Shown one piece after another: positions 8,083 to 14,393 of a stretch of 26,433 nucleotides of DNA. Below the pieces are notes generated by a model. It was not told the origin of the DNA. It did not search any database and was given only the letters and a program-made list of their open reading frames with translations. A program made the translations under genes and the position numbers. The stretch's first letter is position 1; every line of letters starts with the position of its first letter. The stretch covers positions 1 to 26,433 of the forward strand of contig CAYMFD010000046.1 of the NCBI GenBank assembly GCA_964389475.1, given 5' to 3'. Source of the stretch: CAYMFD01 sp964389475 (GTDB taxonomy: Bacteria; Bacteroidota; Bacteroidia; Chitinophagales; Saprospiraceae).

Positions 8083-9057
8083 ATGAAACTGTTACTCACT
8101 CCGCCATCGGGTCCACAACCTCTAGTAAAAGATAGCGACCTACATCAGTATGCCTCCTCGATGACTGGCGAAACCAGCTATGACCTGATAGCCGGATATG
8201 TCAAAGACAGCACTCGACTACGCCTGATACCCGTACTGGGCACGACGTTGCATGATGCTCTATGTGACTACAGTGGTACTAACGACGAGGTGCTAGAGGT
8301 CATCGACGTGCTACAGTCTACACTAGCTAAGTACAGCCTATACGCCGCTATACCTCATGTCAATGGTGTGATCAGCAACTCTGGTATACAACAGACCAAC
8401 ACTGAGAAGACGGCACGTATCAATCAGTGGTCATACAAGTCTATGCGGTGGAATCTCATCTACCAGGCAGAAGGTCTACTTGATCAAGCTATACAGACCA
8501 TGACGGATAGTGATGTTACGATCTTTGACGATCTGCCATCTACGAGTACTACTCGACTATTCGCTAGTGCTCATGAGATGGGCCAGTACTGCAGGATCAA
8601 CAATCGTAGAGCCTACACCGCCGCTCTACCTTACATACAACAGGCCGAGGACGACCTAGCTGATATCGTGACTGCCACGCAGCTAGACGATCTAGTAACC
8701 AGCACACCTACTGCAGTTGACACGGCGCTACTGACGATGTGTAAGCGATACGTAGCCACTAAGGCGATAGCTCTAGGAGCTCCGTCGCTCAGCCTCTATA
8801 TCGATGGTAATAGTATCCACTATGTGCAGAGTGCAGATCTAGACCAGAGTGGAGTAGGGGTGTACAGCCCTGCCAATCAGCGTCAGATACAACTACTAAT
8901 CGACCAGAGCCTAGCGACGGCTGACAGATATGCAGGTCGTATCAAGATGCATCTATGTGCCTACAGTGACAGCTACCCACTCTGGAAGGCAGCGCAGCCA
9001 GAAGAAGGACCGAAGTCGGTGATCAGCACGAAGTATGGAGGAGGAGTGATGTTATAA
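8083..9057 (+). CDS. DUF6712-like phage structural protein
   Basis: This 324-residue protein resembles the DUF6712 group found in Bacteroidota phages. The likeness rests on an N-terminal RLRLIPVLGTTLHDALCDY segment (about 47-65), a central tyrosine and helix-rich region, and a conserved-looking MCKRYVATKAIALGAPSL stretch (about 218-235). Those proteins usually sit among head and connector genes, so a head-tail connector or minor capsid role is likely, but no catalytic motif is seen. It begins a new transcription unit after the 283-base gap. The family call is from recall of its pattern and should be treated as moderate. Confidence 0.65.
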   Translation: MKLLLTPPSGPQPLVKDSDLHQYASSMTGETSYDLIAGYVKDSTRLRLIPVLGTTLHDALCDYSGTNDEVLEVIDVLQSTLAKYSLYAAIPHVNGVISNSGIQQTNTEKTARINQWSYKSMRWNLIYQAEGLLDQAIQTMTDSDVTIFDDLPSTSTTRLFASAHEMGQYCRINNRRAYTAALPYIQQAEDDLADIVTATQLDDLVTSTPTAVDTALLTMCKRYVATKAIALGAPSLSLYIDGNSIHYVQSADLDQSGVGVYSPANQRQIQLLIDQSLATADRYAGRIKMHLCAYSDSYPLWKAAQPEEGPKSVISTKYGGGVML

Positions 9058-9077
9058 CTATAAAAAAGTACAGGTCT

Positions 9078-9290
9078 ATGTTTGGAGATAAAGACTACAC
9101 GGTTGAATTTGAGGTATTCGGTAATAAGATGAAAACTAAGATTCCTGCTAAGTCTGCAGAAGAAGCGGAACAAAAGTTACATCAGTTCGTAGTTAGCAGA
9201 ATAAAAGTATCGAGAGTAAGTACAAGTGAAGACAAGTCTTTTCAAGACATAGTGAAGAGCTTTGAAGATCTACTCTCAACCTTGACCTAA
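9078..9290 (+). CDS. Small hypothetical protein
   Basis: This 70-residue protein starts 20 bases after the DUF6712-like gene. It has a beta-hairpin-like N-terminus (YTVEFEVFGNKMKTKIPAKS) and then an amphipathic helix (SAEEAEQKLHQFVVSRIK). The layout, short beta strands followed by an AEEAE helix, is common in small DNA-mimic or adaptor proteins, but no family is recognised. Composition is more A/T-rich than the upstream structural gene, hinting that it belongs with the accessory block that follows. Confidence 0.55.
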   Translation: MFGDKDYTVEFEVFGNKMKTKIPAKSAEEAEQKLHQFVVSRIKVSRVSTSEDKSFQDIVKSFEDLLSTLT

Positions 9291-9353
9291 CAAGGATTTT
9301 GTGGCTATATTTTCAAATCAGTACTAACCAGCACACCAGTAAAAGACTATATC

Positions 9354-9518
9354 ATGATAATCAGTAAAAGAATATATGTACTTCTCACTATCGCTTTAGC
9401 AATGATTTATTGCTTCGATGACAAGATAGATACTGCTCAAAAAGAAGTCTTCCCTATGGAAGTTTGTACTAGTCCAGTTTATAAGCACGGATCAATTCTT
9501 CTACGTATTCCAGACTGA
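9354..9518 (+). CDS. Possible small exported or membrane peptide
   Basis: This 54-codon frame begins MIISKRIYVLLTIALAMIYC, a basic start followed by an apolar stretch with Cys at 20, which looks like a signal peptide or a lipoprotein-type signal with a poor lipobox. The rest is short and polar. Its last 50 bases overlap the 3' end of the convergent protease gene. The signal-like start is the main support; coding is uncertain. If real, it would be an exported partner of the lipoprotein protease. Confidence 0.35.
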   Translation: MIISKRIYVLLTIALAMIYCFDDKIDTAQKEVFPMEVCTSPVYKHGSILLRIPD

Positions 9519-10317
9519 TAAAACCAGCAAGACCTGATCCTACCTGTCTAGAGTGATGGTGGAGGTAGGCAATAGACCCCTCGACGAATTGTTTGTCGAA
9601 TTCTTTAGATAGTCTAGGGGGTAACGTAACTCTATCAGATAGCTCCTTAATCTGATCTCTAGCAGGAGTAAGAGCTAGTACGAGGTATCCCGCTACCTTG
9701 ATTCTTCCAGCATCATCCTGATAGTACACGGGGCCACCAGAGTGGCCCTGAGCCACATTCATATCGATCCATCCAGTATTCGTTGCTAGACCGCCATCTG
9801 TCAACGGTTGATTATAAAGAGAAGAAACATAGCCTTTTCTATAGGCAGCTTGGTCAATGCCCAAAGGAAATCCAATAGTAAATACAGTCATACCTAACTC
9901 AAGGTCTTGGTAACTACCAAAATCAACCTCACTAAAACTATTGCCACCGACAATCTTCATGATAAAGTAGTCCCTATCGGAATTGTCTTTTTTACCAAAC
10001 TGATTGCGATCGTAGGCTACATCATGAATATTGCCGTCACTCGTCTTGATAGTTATTGTACGTTCACCAAGAGCGGTTGTAGGTCTATCCCGATCAAATA
10101 GAAGGCTCACATATGCTACATGATAACAAGTCAGCACATGACCTTCTGACGTGACTATAAAACCAGTGCCTCTGACCTCTCCATCAACCAGAATCTGAAC
10201 AACTGATTCCGCCGCTTTAGATATGGACGATGAAGTCAGTGGCCGCGAGCTTGTGCATGATGTCAAATGCAAAGCGGACAGAATTACTACTGCATATAAA
10301 AATCTAACTATCATCAC
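9469..10317 (-). CDS. Trypsin-like serine protease lipoprotein
   Basis: This 282-residue protein begins with an apolar signal ending in a lipobox (LTSC, Cys21), so it should be exported and lipid-anchored facing the periplasm. A trypsin-like (DegP/HtrA-related) protease domain follows. The likely catalytic triad is His66 in VLTCYHVA, Asp116 in SDRDYFIMKI and Ser193 in AQGHSGGPVY, with the usual GTGFIV strand at 50-55. No PDZ domain is evident; the last 60 residues are helical and unassigned. A lipid-anchored protease is not a standard virion or replication protein, so this is most likely an accessory gene expressed from a prophage to alter the host envelope, process a surface protein or block other phages. 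The divergent neighbour is a three-helix membrane protein. Confidence 0.85.
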   Translation of the reverse strand: MMIVRFLYAVVILSALHLTSCTSSRPLTSSSISKAAESVVQILVDGEVRGTGFIVTSEGHVLTCYHVAYVSLLFDRDRPTTALGERTITIKTSDGNIHDVAYDRNQFGKKDNSDRDYFIMKIVGGNSFSEVDFGSYQDLELGMTVFTIGFPLGIDQAAYRKGYVSSLYNQPLTDGGLATNTGWIDMNVAQGHSGGPVYYQDDAGRIKVAGYLVLALTPARDQIKELSDRVTLPPRLSKEFDKQFVEGSIAYLHHHSRQVGSGLAGFISLEYVEELIRAYKLD

Positions 10318-10357
10318 ATTCTATTTTTTTTGATGGTCTGGTGAGACTTTCAGCACC

Positions 10358-10365
10358 TACCTTTA
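10358..10365 (+). promoter_or_regulatory. Near-consensus -7 element before membrane protein gene
   Basis: TACCTTTA differs from the Bacteroidota -7 consensus TAnnTTTG only at the last base and lies 19 bases before the ATG at 10385. A TTTG at 10329-10332 is a possible -33 element, but the 25-base spacing is longer than usual. The 67-base divergent gap to the protease gene holds nothing else clear. Confidence 0.3.
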
Positions 10366-10384
10366 CATTATATAATCATCAACC

Positions 10385-10936
10385 ATGAGTAAGGATAAAA
10401 AAGAAGTCGAGCAGTGGACTACCGACATCAAAGACTGGCAAAGCCTCGATCCTGAAGCTGCAAGTCTCCTACTAAGCCTTGCACAGCAACACCTTACTGC
10501 TACGATCGATAGTGCTAACATCATAAGCAGCACCAGAGATAAGTATATGACTGTCACTACAGCTGTCGTCACAGCTGCTATCAGTTACGCGGTAGCTGGT
10601 ACTAACGATAGTCTTACGCTTGCGTCGTGCATGACCATCGCACTGTGTCTCATTGCCTACATCTTCCTCAACCTTAATCTCAACCAGTACCAGATCTATC
10701 CGCTCGGTAGAGAACCCAAGACTGTATTTACAGAGAAGATGGTTGGTCAGTACAGGGGACAAAACCAATATCTAGGTATCGTCTTCGCCGTCATGGAACG
10801 TATCCAACAAAAGATCGACCACAACAAAAGGATAAACGCTACTCGATTAAAGAACAATAGCCGAGCTAGGATAGCTATCCTATGCGTACCGTTTGCTACA
10901 GTTGTCGCCCACGCAGTCGTTACTACCTTCTATTAG
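10385..10936 (+). CDS. Three-helix membrane protein of unknown function (possible effector)
   Basis: This 183-residue protein has a soluble helical N-terminus (1-52), two close membrane helices at about 57-72 and 78-96, a soluble insert of about 65 residues (with QIYPLGREPKTVF) and a third membrane helix at about 162-182 after a basic segment (NKRINATRLKNNSRARI). The layout of a helical domain plus a membrane helix pair resembles membrane effectors of nucleotide-signalling defence systems (the 2TM or PycTM type), but no cyclase or sensor gene is adjacent and no diagnostic motif is certain. A superinfection-exclusion protein is an alternative. It is transcribed away from the lipoprotein protease, from a shared 67-base gap. 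Confidence 0.7.
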   Translation: MSKDKKEVEQWTTDIKDWQSLDPEAASLLLSLAQQHLTATIDSANIISSTRDKYMTVTTAVVTAAISYAVAGTNDSLTLASCMTIALCLIAYIFLNLNLNQYQIYPLGREPKTVFTEKMVGQYRGQNQYLGIVFAVMERIQQKIDHNKRINATRLKNNSRARIAILCVPFATVVAHAVVTTFY

Positions 10937-11033
10937 ATTTAGGCTTGACTGGTTTCTCATTACCAGTCCTCGTTACCTTGGTAGGAGCACTATCTTTAGG
11001 TCGTGGTGGTGGTGTTTTCTTATCGTCACTCAT
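10923..11033 (-). CDS. Small Pro/Lys-rich protein
   Basis: This 36-codon frame encodes a Lys, Arg and Pro-rich, fully disordered peptide (starts MSDDKKTPPPRPKDS). A purine-rich AAAGAGAT lies just before the ATG. It overlaps the end of the convergent membrane-protein gene by 14 bases and lies downstream of the folded intergenic element at 11058-11178. The skewed composition and clean start support a real small gene, but the length keeps confidence modest. No function can be given. Confidence 0.45.
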   Translation of the reverse strand: MSDDKKTPPPRPKDSAPTKVTRTGNEKPVKPKSNRR

Positions 11034-11057
11034 GGTTATCTCTTTACAATGTTATCT

Positions 11058-11178
11058 ACACCCGCCTTGCAGGCGAGTGTAAGCGTGCCAGCGGCCACAC
11101 AAGGCAAGCGCAGAACTTGCAATCGCCACATGACCGAAATGGTCAAGAGGCTGCAGGTGCAAGGCCACAGCCACGCTT
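11058..11178 (-). repeat. Strongly folded intergenic element (nested inverted repeats)
   Basis: Several complementary arms nest here. AAGCGTG (11081-11087) pairs with CACGCTT (11172-11178); CTTGCA (11116-11121) with TGCAAG (11158-11163); TGACC with GGTCA (11131-11135, 11141-11145, five-base loop). A separate hairpin spans 11058-11080, arms ending in CGCCT and AGGCG around a three-base loop. That hairpin has ten pairs with one G-U wobble on the - strand but a C-A mismatch on the + strand, favouring a - strand RNA. It lies between the P63C gene and the 36-residue ORF. It could be a structured RNA, a terminator or leader, or a REP/BIME-like repeat; one copy cannot decide. Confidence 0.55.
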
Positions 11179-11183
11179 ATAAT

Positions 11184-12143
11184 CTATTTCTCTTTCTGAT
11201 TATCTGTTTCATCGTTAGAAGGAAGCTTTAAATCAGATGCTTCTATTCTTCTAGGAAAGTCTAACTGCATGTCTTGACCATAAATTGGGAAAGCGCGATC
11301 AACAAGTTCGAGATATGTATCCCAATCGTTATTACAAACTTTACCAAGAGCAATTAATGCAGCAATATGCTCTTTCAATATAGGATGACCGTACTCTCTT
11401 GATGTAAATGAATGATGATGTGCTTTTCGCTTGCCATCTTCCTTAGGGTTTAATTCTTGCAGAGTTGACAGAAAATTTGGGGCAATCCGTGTGTAGACCA
11501 AGTTATTAATGTAATGACCAACGACACCAGGTCTTTTGTTAGTATTATTCCAATTCCATTCCCACTTTTTTAATCTGAATATCATTTCGAAAAAATCATC
11601 ACTAAACGTCTTAACCCACTTTGCAGGTTCTAGACTAAGACTTCGCTCAAGGAATTGAGTGACTTTATCCTTAGTCTCGTATTTAACAGCATCAAATCCA
11701 GTTGCCTCATCTACCAATGACTCAATACCTCGATCTGCAAGCGCATAAAGCATCTCCTGTGCAATCTCAGCAGTTTTAATCTGTGTCCTGTGTAGCTGAT
11801 TACTATTTCTAGCTTCGATGTAAACCTTGCAGACACCCCTTAATATTCGAGCATCATACCCTGATTTAGGGTTACCATTGATATCGAGAAAATCAATAGT
11901 ACTGGTCCACTGCCTAATCTCCTCATCTACAAATGGTTGGAGGTTCTTGGCTGTTAAAAAGGCTGGCATCTGGTCCGCACGATAGGAATGATCACTGGAT
12001 CCTTTGCGAGGTCTATCAAGAGCAGCGAAGACCGCAGTAGCAGTCAAGACTCTTGTTCCATCACCAAGTACAGCGCAGCCAATTGTTCTACCCCCTAATG
12101 GTAGCTCACCCTCATGTGTTGCACTTCTTAATTCTTCTGTCAT
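11184..12143 (-). CDS. P63C-domain protein
   Basis: This 319-residue protein matches the P63C pattern in its C-terminal part (about 175-290): FSDDFFEMIFRLKKWEW, then RPGVVGHYINNLVYTRIAP, then KAHHHSFTSREYGHP and a final DWDTYLELVDRAFP. The N-terminal 60 residues contain GDGTRVLTATAVFAALDRPRKG, also usual for the family. P63C proteins are common in phages, prophages and mobile islands; their molecular function is not established. The last 12 residues are polar and acidic. It lies among - strand genes that include the repressor, so it may be expressed in the lysogen. The domain call is confident; a role in regulation or host interaction is inference. Confidence 0.85.
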   Translation of the reverse strand: MTEELRSATHEGELPLGGRTIGCAVLGDGTRVLTATAVFAALDRPRKGSSDHSYRADQMPAFLTAKNLQPFVDEEIRQWTSTIDFLDINGNPKSGYDARILRGVCKVYIEARNSNQLHRTQIKTAEIAQEMLYALADRGIESLVDEATGFDAVKYETKDKVTQFLERSLSLEPAKWVKTFSDDFFEMIFRLKKWEWNWNNTNKRPGVVGHYINNLVYTRIAPNFLSTLQELNPKEDGKRKAHHHSFTSREYGHPILKEHIAALIALGKVCNNDWDTYLELVDRAFPIYGQDMQLDFPRRIEASDLKLPSNDETDNQKEK

Positions 12144-12209
12144 TCTTTATCGTTTATCAGTTACATCCTATCTTTCTACCGCTCCTCTGTCCAAATCTTT
12201 AATACCAGA

Positions 12210-12317
12210 TCATGTCCCTGCAGTAAATCGCACAATCCCAACAATAACCGCGACCACCATTAACACACACCAGAGCAGTATTACCACACCTACCGCTTTT
12301 GAAATATGCTTACTCAT
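12210..12317 (-). CDS. Single-pass membrane micropeptide
   Basis: This 35-codon frame encodes a short basic N-terminus (MSKHISK), one apolar helix (about 9-29, VGVVILLWCVLMVVAVIVG) and a short polar tail, an ideal single membrane span. It lies in the gap between the P63C gene and the small gene at 12379, on the same strand as both. Small single-span proteins are frequent in phage immunity regions. Coding status rests on the clean membrane-helix pattern and strand context. Confidence 0.45.
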   Translation of the reverse strand: MSKHISKAVGVVILLWCVLMVVAVIVGIVRFTAGT

Positions 12318-12378
12318 CACCTATTCTTAATCTCGCAGCTACTCTACGACACCACATTAATCCGCTTGAGCTCCACTT

Positions 12379-12579
12379 TCATATAGGGGCTTCCAGCTCG
12401 TTGAATATGTGACTTATAACTTCTTGAGCATTTCGCATGGCATCAAGACGCTTAACCAGACTATTGTTATTACTAGATGGTGCATACAATTCCATGACTA
12501 GATGTCTAGTCTCGAGCGAGATCTCAAGGCTTTTTTCTGCTATGGCTAAAATCTTATCTATCTTCTCTTGATTTGGCAT
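12379..12579 (-). CDS. Small helical hypothetical protein
   Basis: This 66-residue protein is predicted to be nearly all helix in two halves: EKIDKILAIAEKSLEISLET and, after an Asn/Ser-rich loop (APSSNNNS), LVKRLDAMRNAQEVISHIF. No family is recognised. It lies 44 bases downstream of the repressor-like gene on the same strand and is likely co-transcribed with it. A small protein next to the repressor could be an immunity or antirepressor-type factor, but nothing in the sequence shows this. Confidence 0.55.
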   Translation of the reverse strand: MPNQEKIDKILAIAEKSLEISLETRHLVMELYAPSSNNNSLVKRLDAMRNAQEVISHIFNELEAPI

Positions 12580-12623
12580 AAGTTCTTTTTTACTTGTGAT
12601 GAAACATTTAAAATAGCGAGCGA

Positions 12624-13013
12624 TTAACCTGTTGTCAATTCGTTCTCCCTCTTATGATCAGAACCACTTATTTGAAGAATCAACTCTTTTAAGAAGGATA
12701 CCTCGTCTTGTAATTGATGCATTTCATTTTTCATTGTCCTCATCTGCTCCTCAAAGTGAGAGATATCAATGGATATAAGAGGCTTCCTACGATATTCAAC
12801 GACGTCCTCCTCTGCCACAGAATCTGGCTCAAAGTCTACAGGCTTGAATTCTGGATACTCTCTTACTACCTTCTTTATAAAGGCAGGCTTTAAATATGTG
12901 GCTTTCTCCTGCCTTGAAACCTCCCCTTGACTGGTATCTAGCTTGTCAGCAAAATCCTTCTGATTAAGCCCTAGTCTGATACGCAGTTGTCTAAGTTTTC
13001 TACCTCCAGTCAT
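12624..13013 (-). CDS. XRE-family helix-turn-helix repressor-like protein
   Basis: A start at 13127 would add 38 residues of unrelated sequence upstream of the fold and lie above the -7 promoter element at 13031-13038. The Met at 13013 (or the one before it at 13016) begins a proper XRE fold and is chosen, giving 129 residues. The helix-turn-helix is in RKLRQLRIRLGLNQKDFADKLDTSQGEVSRQE-type sequence at about 5-36, with recognition helix SQGEVSRQE. A coiled coil at about 83-118 (heptad-like FEEQMRTMKNEMHQLQDE) is probably for dimerisation. It is divergent from the Cro-like gene, as in a phage lysis-lysogeny switch, so it is the likely lysogeny repressor. Confidence 0.8.
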   Translation of the reverse strand: MTGGRKLRQLRIRLGLNQKDFADKLDTSQGEVSRQEKATYLKPAFIKKVVREYPEFKPVDFEPDSVAEEDVVEYRRKPLISIDISHFEEQMRTMKNEMHQLQDEVSFLKELILQISGSDHKRENELTTG

Positions 13014-13030
13014 CATAAATAGCTTTGCAA

Positions 13031-13038
13031 CAAAGGTA
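13031..13038 (-). promoter_or_regulatory. -7 promoter element for repressor-like gene
   Basis: Read on the - strand this is TACCTTTG, an exact TAnnTTTG match to the Bacteroidota -7 element, lying 17 bases before the chosen repressor start. No clear -33 TTTG at the usual distance was found. The leader would be very short. Confidence 0.55.
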
Positions 13039-13084
13039 TAAACATATAAACCAAAGTTCATAACACATACCCTGTTCACGGTAT

Positions 13085-13138
13085 ATTCGGATATATATGT
13101 GAATATTCTTGAATAATAATTCCGCATATATATAAATG
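13085..13138. promoter_or_regulatory. Candidate operator region of the lysogeny switch
   Basis: Between the two promoters are an imperfect direct repeat (TTCGGATATATATG at 13086, TTCCGCATATATAT at 13120, start-to-start 34 bases), and the palindromes GAATATTC (13101-13108) and GAATaataATTC (13111-13122). ATTC and GAAT half-sites recur. The layout suits dimeric repressor or Cro binding. The sites are not proven, and the region is very A/T-rich. Confidence 0.35.
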
Positions 13139-13143
13139 CAGGT

Positions 13144-13151
13144 TACATTTG
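13144..13151 (+). promoter_or_regulatory. -7 promoter element for early operon
   Basis: TACATTTG is an exact TAnnTTTG match, 29 bases before the ATG at 13181. Transcription would begin near 13157, which rules out the upstream ATG at 13136 as the start of the Cro-like gene. No good -33 element was seen at the usual spacing. Confidence 0.6.
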
Positions 13152-13180
13152 CTATATATGATAATTACAAAATATGTGGT

Positions 13181-13405
13181 ATGAATAAATACAGACTTAA
13201 AGAAATTGCTGCGATACGTAACATTGTCTTAGGTAATTTGATTCAAGATGTATGTGGTGTTAGTCAAAGAACCTCTAGCATATGGGTGAATATTCCTATA
13301 AATAGCTCACAATCTATTCCAAGTGACCACCTGCGAGCCATATCAAAAGCCCTACACGTATCAATGGAGGATCTCTACACTAAGGAAGAAGAAGCAGCAG
13401 CATGA
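13181..13405 (+). CDS. Cro-like XRE regulator
   Basis: This 74-residue protein (start at 13181; the longer frame from 13136 would begin above the promoter) has the XRE pattern: MNKYRLKEIAAIRNI, then a turn region with VSQRTSSIWVN, then IPSDHLRAISKALHVSMEDLY. That last piece matches the closing helix and Leu-Tyr of many Xre and Cro proteins. The C-terminal tail is acidic and Ala-rich. It is divergent from the repressor-like gene and is the first gene of the + strand early operon, so it probably represses the repressor gene or its own operon. The stop overlaps the next ATG (ATGA at 13402). Confidence 0.75.
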   Translation: MNKYRLKEIAAIRNIVLGNLIQDVCGVSQRTSSIWVNIPINSSQSIPSDHLRAISKALHVSMEDLYTKEEEAAA

Positions 13406-13506
13406 GAGAGCAGCAAGCAAGAGACATGTTTAACGTGGCCTTCCTCATAGGCTTATTACTGGGCATGATCGTAGGAGCTACCGTCACCATAATCACACTA
13501 GCATGA
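13402..13506 (+). CDS. Single-pass membrane micropeptide
   Basis: This 34-codon gene has ATGA overlaps at both ends (13402-13405 and 13503-13506), strong evidence that it is translated as part of the operon. The protein has a polar N-terminus (MREQQARDMF) and one apolar helix (about 11-33, NVAFLIGLLLGMIVGATVTI) rich in Gly and Ile. It should insert in the inner membrane with the C-terminus at the end of the helix. Role unknown; small early-operon membrane peptides can act in superinfection exclusion or host takeover. Confidence 0.65.
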   Translation: MREQQARDMFNVAFLIGLLLGMIVGATVTIITLA

Positions 13507-13718
13507 CTACAGATCAAAAACTAGCAGCCTCCTACGATCTAGCTGTCAAGCTACCAGAGGATGAGATGAAGTATATCAAGGTAGATGGCAACTACTACTT
13601 ACTATCTAGGGCCGGATACATCAATGTGCTACAGCGCATAGCCCGAGACCTACGAGACCAGCGCAACGAAGACACAGACCAAACCCTGCATCACGACCCT
13701 GTAGCAGATAGCATTTAA
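13503..13718 (+). CDS. Small hypothetical early protein
   Basis: This 71-residue protein starts by ATGA overlap with the membrane micropeptide. It has acidic and basic helices and a short beta segment (MKYIKVDGNYYLLSRAGYINVLQRIARDLR). The pattern of beta hairpin then helix is similar to small single-domain DNA or protein-binding factors, but no family is recognised. The stop is followed by an A-rich purine tract (AAAAAAAAGAAGA) that is a likely ribosome binding site for the next gene. Confidence 0.6.
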   Translation: MTTDQKLAASYDLAVKLPEDEMKYIKVDGNYYLLSRAGYINVLQRIARDLRDQRNEDTDQTLHHDPVADSI

Positions 13719-13731
13719 AAAAAAGAAGACC

Positions 13732-14067
13732 ATGGCACTAGATATCAAAGTCTACAATAAAAACACTAAGAAATTTTTGGATCCCATTAACTACGCTATG
13801 CGAGGTGATGGTTCGATGTATGTCATTAGCTACGAAGGAGAGATTGACGAATACGGAGAACAGCCATTTAGTTACCTAGAAGAGTGGTACTCGTCACTGA
13901 TAATTATATCAAATGGATCACCTCAAGCTGATATGACGCTAGAGGAGGTTATCGTGTGGCAAGAAGAAGAGGCCAAAATAAAACAAGCCAAGGCTGACGA
14001 GTGGCATGAAAAGACCAAGGACATGACTGCTGATGAATTAATAGAATACATCAACTCACAGAATTGA
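13732..14067 (+). CDS. Hypothetical early protein
   Basis: This 111-residue protein starts 13 bases after the previous stop. Residues about 1-60 look like an alpha/beta domain (IKVYNKNTKKFLDPINYAMRG, GSMYVISYEGEIDEYGEQPF), faintly reminiscent of YopX-type phage proteins; the C-terminal half (about 65-111) is charged helix (EEVIVWQEEEAKIKQAKADEW). The YopX link is weak. It is the last gene before a hairpin with a T-rich tail at 14094-14156, so it likely closes this part of the early operon. Confidence 0.6.
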   Translation: MALDIKVYNKNTKKFLDPINYAMRGDGSMYVISYEGEIDEYGEQPFSYLEEWYSSLIIISNGSPQADMTLEEVIVWQEEEAKIKQAKADEWHEKTKDMTADELIEYINSQN

Positions 14068-14093
14068 TGTATAACGACGATACCTGAGAGTGA

Positions 14094-14156
14094 GGGCTAC
14101 CTAGAATAACCATTCACACTATCAAAGCCTAAGTGAACGTAGGTAGCCCCTCTTTT
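14094..14156 (+). terminator. Long hairpin with T-rich tail
   Basis: GGGCTACCTA (14094-14103) pairs perfectly with TAGGTAGCCC (14140-14149); inside it TTCAC (14113-14117) pairs with GTGAA (14133-14137). CTCTTTT follows. A strong nested stem plus T-tract points to a rho-independent terminator or attenuator in the early operon, 26 bases after the stop at 14067. Confidence 0.6.
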
Positions 14157-14238
14157 AATCTACTTAACCCAAGAATACAACTATAACCGCATGGTGCACT
14201 ACCAGCGACTGGCATCGCCATGCTCAACCACTACCACT

Positions 14239-14388
14239 ATGACAGGACAGCAACACGATCTATCAATAGTATTCTGGAAAACTCTAGTGACCGGAACTAC
14301 AGAGTCAACCCTATACTGGCACTGCCAGCATGACACTAGTGATACTACCGTCCAGTACGAACGAGCAACCACATTTAATCACAACTAA
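14239..14388 (+). CDS. Possible small hypothetical protein
   Basis: This 49-codon frame (an in-frame ATG at 14191 would give 65) is rich in Thr and His and ends five bases before the next start. In another frame two shorter genes (14220-14333 and 14330-14401) are linked to each other by an ATGA overlap, and the second overlaps the next gene. Only one arrangement can be right; codon choice slightly favours the one given, but I cannot decide from sequence. No function is recognised. Confidence 0.35.
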   Translation: MTGQQHDLSIVFWKTLVTGTTESTLYWHCQHDTSDTTVQYERATTFNHN

Positions 14389-14393
14389 GAATC

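Noticed and set aside
10893..11231. A 112-residue + strand frame crossing the folded intergenic element
   Set aside because: It overlaps the end of the membrane protein gene, the 36-residue ORF and the folded element, and runs into the P63C gene on the opposite strand. Its sequence has no protein-like pattern.
12004..12330. A 108-residue + strand frame at the start of the P63C gene
   Set aside because: It overlaps the well-supported P63C N-terminus and a - strand membrane peptide and is Ser/Thr-rich without a fold. It is an antisense shadow.
13016..13127. Longer N-terminus for the repressor-like gene, starting at 13127
   Set aside because: It would add 38 aromatic-rich residues unlike XRE proteins and would start upstream of the matching -7 promoter element at 13031-13038.
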